Shown here piece after piece: positions 59,219 to 64,000 of a stretch of 64,000 nucleotides of DNA. The stretch's first letter is position 1. Each line of letters starts with the position of its first letter. The stretch lies in assembly GCF_000227135.1 (NCBI RefSeq), contig NC_018256.1:826377-890376 (forward strand). The letters run 5' to 3'. The DNA is from Leishmania donovani (lineage: Eukaryota > Euglenozoa > Kinetoplastea > Trypanosomatida > Trypanosomatidae). Both the position numbers and the translations under genes were made by a program. The notes beneath the pieces are model-generated. The model made no database searches, was not told the origin of the DNA, and worked only from the letters and a program-made list of their open reading frames with translations.

Positions 59219-62200
59219 TCACTGATACGGCACACGGAACAGCACTGGTAGACGCGACCTCAGGTAGTCAGCGGATTCGGCCAGCTCTCGCAACTCCTGA
59301 AGTTGCTCCTCAACCGCGATCCGCACGTGGCGTTCGTCCTTGCCGCGCGCCCCCTCGAAGGCTGCCGCCATTTCTCGCAAACCGTGCTGCACGCCTGCGT
59401 AAATGCGCAGCGTCTCCTCCACAACGGAGCCGAAGACAGATGACATGGACGTGCCACTCATTGAGTCGACCATGTCCATCGTCAGTGCTGTGGCACCGTT
59501 GATCATGCGCCGCTCCCAGTCCACCGAGTGCGTACTTAGCACCTTTCCACCACTTCGGTTTCTTCTATCGTCGACCTGGTCGTCGTCATCGCGGTTGGTG
59601 AGCGCCTGCGCTATCTGAGCGTCCCGAAGTGCTCTCCGCAGCTGCGTGTTCTCATCCTCGGCGTGCTCCAGACGAGCCAAAACATCCACGCGAGCCGCTT
59701 TCGCATCCACCAGCGCGGCCTCCAACTCCGCCTTCTCGAGCTTCAGCTGCTCCCGCTCGATTGCGCGTGGACGCAACATGCTGTTTTCCAGCGTCAGCAC
59801 CTCCGTCGTCTCCACAAGCTGCTGCACCGCTCCGCTGGCCATATGTCGGCCGTAGAGGTCCCAGCTGTTCGTCACCTGCGCGCGCAGTGATGCCATGTCG
59901 CAGCGCAGTTCGCCGAGGGAGCTATGAAGGATGTCTTGCAAGTGCTGCTGATGTGCGTTGGCACGCTGAAGAGCTGCCTCCACATACGCCGTCAGCAGCT
60001 CTCCCCGCTCTTTCAAGGCAGCGAGCAGGTTCCTCTGCATCCCAGCGAGAGGAACGCGCCGGTATGGCGTACCGGGAAAGCTGCGCAGGGTGTGTACGAG
60101 AGCGCCGCACAGCACGTTACGCTCATGCTCAAGCGATGCCAGCTTCGCCGTCAGCTGCGCCACGTTACGCTTCTGAGCATCGGTCTCGCCAGACACGCTG
60201 GCCATTTCGCTCGCGAGGCGCACCTGCTCTTCTTCGCGACGAGCAATCATCGCACGAAGCGCCTTCGCTTCCTCGCTGAAATCGCTCAGCAGCATATTGC
60301 TCTGTAGACTGCGGCGCGCCAGGTCCTCTTTCAGCGAGTCTCGCTCCAGCTTCAGAGAGCGAACCACGCCGCACAGCATATGCAGCCGCGTGCCGACGGT
60401 GACGTTGAGCAGAGTGCTGCGGTAGCCCGCGAGGGCCTCCTCCGTCTCTGGCAGCACCTGCTTGAGATCCACGATCTGTGTAGTCAGCAAAGCCATCAGC
60501 GCCTCCCCGTACTTGGGCGGCTTCTCTGCCTCGTCGCCCTTGACAAGGCGGCCCTCCAGAACTTGCAGGATTGCGCAACACGTAAAACGAAGGTTTTGCA
60601 AGTCGCCGATGCGCTCCCGCACTGTGGTCATGGTGTCCTGTAGCACACTGGCGCAGCCACCAGGGCGCCGCGACGTCGTCTTCTTGCGACCCTTCATTTC
60701 TTGCTGCATGAGACGTAGGCCCTTCTCCGGGGTGCACTGAAGGGCAGGTAACGGCTTTCGCTTCCGCTTCAGCGAGCGCTGGGTTGAGGACGTAGTGGAG
60801 AGCGAGTCGTCATCGCTGAAGGCGTGGTTCAGTCCGATCAGTATCCGCTCCGACTCCTGCTTCACCTCTTGCAACTCCTGCATCTTGGCGCCAATGAGCG
60901 GCAGCACATCACTCAGCTTCAGCGGCTTGCCGACCCCCTTCATCGAGCTTTCGCAGGAAGCGCCGCTGACACCATCCCCGACGCCCAGCAGCTGCTTCAG
61001 CTCCTGGACTGATGCGCCCGTCTCCTTGCATATTGCCTCCAGACGGGTGGCGAGCATGCGACTGTCTACACACCCAGCCTGTGCCCCAGCCTGCGTATGG
61101 CGCTTGAATGCAGTGCCCTTCGTCGCTGCGGCGGCCATGGGCAAGCTCGCGCTGTCTCGGCGCTCCATGCTGTTCAACATATTTATTTCCCCTTCATCGG
61201 GCGTGCCACCAAGGGCAACGATGCCGTGTACGACGGACTCCGACAGTTGCTGCAAGCAGTTCGCCATGTCCTGCACATCTGCCACCAGCGACAGCAGTCG
61301 CTTCGTCGCAGCCGCGTCAGTGCTCGCCATATCGAGCGGCCCTTTAACTTTTGCGCGACAGAACGGCGATCCGGAAGAACGCATCTCCACCAACGGTCGC
61401 GTGAGAGCCGCCATTTTTTCCATCTCCTCCAGCGCCTGCGCCACTTCAGCACAGGATGCCCGCAAGGCTCGGTCGAGAGGCGACGATTCGGCGCCGTCTT
61501 CGGACGAGCTCGGTGCCAATTGATGTTCTTCGGGAGCAGCAGCCGCGGCAGCGGACGACCATGGCTTCAGTTCCACAAGCGCCTCCAGCACGCCTGCCGT
61601 CGGCTGGTCCTTCACCACTGTGAGCCTGTCGATACGCGCACGCTGCTCCACCGCGCTGTCGTTCACACGGGCAATGAGGTCGTACAGGAGGACAAGGCGA
61701 TCGTGCAGCTCCGCCACAACCTCCCAGGTGGATGGATCGGCACCGTCGAAGCGGACGCTGTGACCCACAGACGTTGCTGCCGACTCCGCACGGGGTGCGC
61801 CTGCTGCTCCTCCATCCACACTGAGTTCCCGCAACCTTTGCACCGCCATGTTCTCGCGCAGGTGCTGCTGTACCAGCAGCTTCCCCATCGCGTCGTTGCT
61901 GTCTAGTTGCAACAAGTACTCCAAGTACTCGGACGGGTCGCTGCCGCGGGTTAGCGTCGGTGGCGGTCTGTCGGGTACTTGCTGAAGTGTGAGCGACCTC
62001 TGCAGCGACCGCTCCCGCGCTGCTGCAGCACTCGCATTATGCGTCAAGTGATGCAGACGCGTCAAGCAGTCCCGCAGTACATCGCGCAGGAACACACCAA
62101 TGGCATTGTTTCTGCGATTCGCCTCTTCAACAGTCGATAGCTGCCTCGCCAACTCATGGTGCGCAACAGCGGCCGTCTCGATAGCGTCGTGCGCGGAGCG

Positions 62201-64000
62201 AAGCTGGGCCTCCAGCTCCGCGACGGCAGCTTCATAATCCGCCCGCTGCCGCTGCAGGTCGTCGACGTGCCGACGCAGCACCTCTCTCCTTTCGTCACTC
62301 AACGAGTTTTCCGACGCGGCTTCGGCCAGCTGCCTTCGCAGACTCTTCACCTCCTCGCACAACCTCCGCGTCGCCTCAGTCTGTGATTTCAGTGCCATAT
62401 CCTTCGCCTTGGTGTCCTCCTCCAGCTCGTTTCGCTCCTTCTTGAGATCCCTGCAGTCTTGCGCGCTCTGCGCTGCCTCCCGTTGCAGTTCTCTTAGCTG
62501 CCTCTGCAGATCCTTCTCGGCGACGCTGCGGCCCTTGCCGAGGTCGTCGACATGCTTCTTTAGAGCTCTCTCGCTGGCTTTGGTGCGTGTCGCCGTCTCC
62601 TTCAGCTCTGCCTGCAGCCGCTTCTTCGCCTCTTCGTTTTGCAGCTCCGACACAGCGAGGGCCTTCAGTTGCTCTTGAAGTTGGCGCACCTGCGCTCGCG
62701 CCCGCACAATGGCGTCGACAAGAGAGTTATCGGCAACCCCTTCAGAGCTCCTAAGCGTCTCTGCGGCTACCGCCGCCGCAGCCGTCAAGGCTCTTGCCAC
62801 CGCCTCGGCGGTTGAAGGGTGTATGGAACCGCTGCGTGACGCCTCTGCTCCTCCTGCTTCTGAGTTGGATGTCTCCGGTGCAACCGTAGACCTGTCAGGG
62901 CGGCTCCTGCGTGCCGCAGAAAACCGCACTCCTTTTTCTCCACAACGGCTCTTGCCTATGGCGACTTCTATGATTTCTTGAGCACTCTTCGTCAGACCGT
63001 CAAACTCATTCGTCGGCGCACTCGACTGCGCCGCCGCTGCTCGTTGCTGCGCTTGCAAGCACAGCTCTATGAGCTCTGTGGGCTTTCGATCGCCCTTGGC
63101 CGCCAACTGCCCGGCGCTACGGCGTGCTACTTCGACCTGCTCAGGCGTAGCCACGGCGTCGTCCTGCGGCGCCCTGTGCTGCCTTCGCGCCAACAGAGCT
63201 GCAGTCCTCTGACTCATGGTCGACGGCGGTGTGGCAGGAGGGGGTCGCAGAATGGCGACTGAGGTGTGCACCACCGCAGCATACTGCGCAATATGCTGCA
63301 GGTCGTCGGCATGTGCGGCTTCTAGGTCTCGGGTGCGGTGCCACAGCCGCTCCAGGGCCACGCTAACCTTCTCCGACGCGCCTTTGCCGGACCACAGCGA
63401 TGTCAGCACCAGTACCGCGTCCATGTTTTCGCAGAGGGCACGCAGCGAGTCGGCGATGTTGGCTGATCGACTGGCACGCTCTTCAACCGACTCCTGCGGC
63501 TTCGCCATAAAGTTGGTGTTCGTAGCACCGCGGCCGCCGAACGCGTCGAGGGCGCGGAGCGCAGCACCCTGCAAGTTCGCCACCTCGTCCGCGGATCGCT
63601 TGCCGTCCTGGTGCATCGCCTGAATGGCGCCGGCTAAAGCCTTGGCGTCCTCTACAAGTAGCCGCGGCAGCTTCTGGTAGTCGATGAAGGTTGCATCCGC
63701 CGGGGAGGCTGGAGGGCGAATCGATGGCGGTGTCGCCTTTCTCACCACCGGGGCCGCTGACGAGGATCGGGCAAAGGTCACAACCGCTGCACCGGAGCAC
63801 CGGCCGCCGCCCGTGCTGCGAAGCGCAGACTGCGGGCCCGGCTTGCTGGGCCCGTCTCCCACGCGCGAGGTCGTCAGCGACGGCCCGCAGCTCGACTCCC
63901 AGTCGGAATCGGCTGGGGAGACCACTTGCAGCAGCGAAGATGCCGCTGCCAGAGTGCTACGCACCGTCTGCGCTGCCGAGGCGAGCTCATCGCGCTGAGC
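59219..64000 (-). CDS. Very large coiled-coil protein, 5' end outside the window
   Basis: At least 1594 codons, still open at position 64000 where the frame reads A-Q-R-D-E-L-A-S, so the start lies beyond the window. The first ATG-like codon inside (63964) is actually GTG, which confirms that the N-terminus is missing. The N-terminal ~500 residues are Ser/Ala/Pro-rich with helical patches. Residues ~430-660 and ~1170-1530 are long coiled coils (for example KKHVDDLGKGRSVAEKDLQRQLRELQREA and EREQLKLEKAELEAALVDAKAA). The C-terminus ends SADYLRSRLPVLFRVPYQ. I recognise no catalytic domain. Cytoskeletal, basal-body or flagellum attachment scaffolds are the usual identity of such proteins in trypanosomatids, which is inference only. 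Confidence 0.85.
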   Translation of the reverse strand, partial: AQRDELASAAQTVRSTLAAASSLLQVVSPADSDWESSCGPSLTTSRVGDGPSKPGPQSALRSTGGGRCSGAAVVTFARSSSAAPVVRKATPPSIRPPASPADATFIDYQKLPRLLVEDAKALAGAIQAMHQDGKRSADEVANLQGAALRALDAFGGRGATNTNFMAKPQESVEERASRSANIADSLRALCENMDAVLVLTSLWSGKGASEKVSVALERLWHRTRDLEAAHADDLQHIAQYAAVVHTSVAILRPPPATPPSTMSQRTAALLARRQHRAPQDDAVATPEQVEVARRSAGQLAAKGDRKPTELIELCLQAQQRAAAAQSSAPTNEFDGLTKSAQEIIEVAIGKSRCGEKGVRFSAARRSRPDRSTVAPETSNSEAGGAEASRSGSIHPSTAEAVARALTAAAAVAAETLRSSEGVADNSLVDAIVRARAQVRQLQEQLKALAVSELQNEEAKKRLQAELKETATRTKASERALKKHVDDLGKGRSVAEKDLQRQLRELQREAAQSAQDCRDLKKERNELEEDTKAKDMALKSQTEATRRLCEEVKSLRRQLAEAASENSLSDERREVLRRHVDDLQRQRADYEAAVAELEAQLRSAHDAIETAAVAHHELARQLSTVEEANRRNNAIGVFLRDVLRDCLTRLHHLTHNASAAAARERSLQRSLTLQQVPDRPPPTLTRGSDPSEYLEYLLQLDSNDAMGKLLVQQHLRENMAVQRLRELSVDGGAAGAPRAESAATSVGHSVRFDGADPSTWEVVAELHDRLVLLYDLIARVNDSAVEQRARIDRLTVVKDQPTAGVLEALVELKPWSSAAAAAAPEEHQLAPSSSEDGAESSPLDRALRASCAEVAQALEEMEKMAALTRPLVEMRSSGSPFCRAKVKGPLDMASTDAAATKRLLSLVADVQDMANCLQQLSESVVHGIVALGGTPDEGEINMLNSMERRDSASLPMAAAATKGTAFKRHTQAGAQAGCVDSRMLATRLEAICKETGASVQELKQLLGVGDGVSGASCESSMKGVGKPLKLSDVLPLIGAKMQELQEVKQESERILIGLNHAFSDDDSLSTTSSTQRSLKRKRKPLPALQCTPEKGLRLMQQEMKGRKKTTSRRPGGCASVLQDTMTTVRERIGDLQNLRFTCCAILQVLEGRLVKGDEAEKPPKYGEALMALLTTQIVDLKQVLPETEEALAGYRSTLLNVTVGTRLHMLCGVVRSLKLERDSLKEDLARRSLQSNMLLSDFSEEAKALRAMIARREEEQVRLASEMASVSGETDAQKRNVAQLTAKLASLEHERNVLCGALVHTLRSFPGTPYRRVPLAGMQRNLLAALKERGELLTAYVEAALQRANAHQQHLQDILHSSLGELRCDMASLRAQVTNSWDLYGRHMASGAVQQLVETTEVLTLENSMLRPRAIEREQLKLEKAELEAALVDAKAARVDVLARLEHAEDENTQLRRALRDAQIAQALTNRDDDDQVDDRRNRSGGKVLSTHSVDWERRMINGATALTMDMVDSMSGTSMSSVFGSVVEETLRIYAGVQHGLREMAAAFEGARGKDERHVRIAVEEQLQELRELAESADYLRSRLPVLFRVPYQ

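Noticed and set aside
1..64000. CRISPR arrays, bacterial operons, riboswitches or telomeric repeats
   Set aside because: No regularly spaced repeats, no Shine-Dalgarno-linked operons and no TTAGGG arrays were seen. The window is eukaryotic trypanosomatid DNA.

Overview
This window is trypanosomatid nuclear DNA, almost certainly from Leishmania or a close relative. It is GC-rich, every convincing protein gene lies on the minus strand, and no credible cis-introns interrupt the genes. Genes are separated by long intergenic stretches rich in polypyrimidine tracts and CA/GT microsatellites. This is the layout of one polycistronic unit read right to left and processed by trans-splicing. The gene content matches the region I remember as L. 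major chromosome 29: paraflagellar rod protein PFR1, then a dihydrolipoamide-dehydrogenase-like gene, then cytosolic fumarate hydratase. The species itself cannot be named from the sequence alone.

Layout by coordinate. 1-74: 5' end of PFR1. 1.3-9 kb: DPH1 (diphthamide synthesis), a six-BRCT protein and ribosomal protein uS8 (S15A). 9.2-10.8 kb: a frame-broken gene. 11.4-17.4 kb: a folliculin-like protein, Sam50 and a DLD-like flavoprotein without its disulfide cysteines. 17.8-18.9 kb: an old degenerate retroposon copy and two tRNA genes (Leu-CAA, Ser-CGA). 19.5-24.4 kb: a coiled-coil protein, DNAAF6/PIH1D3 and a class-3-lipase-like protein with an N-myristoylation signal. 24.9-28.1 kb: two near-identical SIDER-like retroposons in inverted orientation around a small C2H2 zinc-finger gene. 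28.4-44.5 kb: a large putative mitochondrial protein, a mitochondrial J-protein, a PCF11-like protein, two unrecognised proteins, a PP2A B''-type subunit and a small membrane protein. 44.5-48.9 kb: a gene-free block with a 94-bp direct repeat and a third SIDER-like copy. 48.9-55.4 kb: farnesyltransferase alpha and cytosolic fumarate hydratase. 56.2-58.3 kb: a decayed gene recognisable as DNA ligase IV. 59.2-64 kb: a very large coiled-coil protein that runs off the window.

The most striking observation is the DNA ligase IV relic. On the minus strand, across at least four frame changes, the sequence keeps in the right order ligase motif III, a damaged motif IV, motif V, the OB-fold C-terminus and a BRCT domain with the 'GG..v.NP' and 'WLVDC' signatures. 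Classical end joining (ligase IV/XRCC4) is generally regarded as absent from trypanosomatids, so this looks like a fossil of its loss. The same window holds three ~0.5-kb repeats that look about 99% identical, in direct and inverted pairs. Repeats of this kind are substrates for the repeat-mediated rearrangement that such genomes rely on.

In trypanosomatids neighbouring genes in a unit are co-transcribed but usually functionally unrelated, so neighbours carry little functional information here. Recurrent themes are nonetheless visible: flagellum and cytoskeleton (PFR1, DNAAF6, coiled-coil proteins, PP2A B''), mitochondrion (Sam50, DLD-like, J-protein) and RNA or genome maintenance (PCF11-like, multi-BRCT protein, ligase IV relic).
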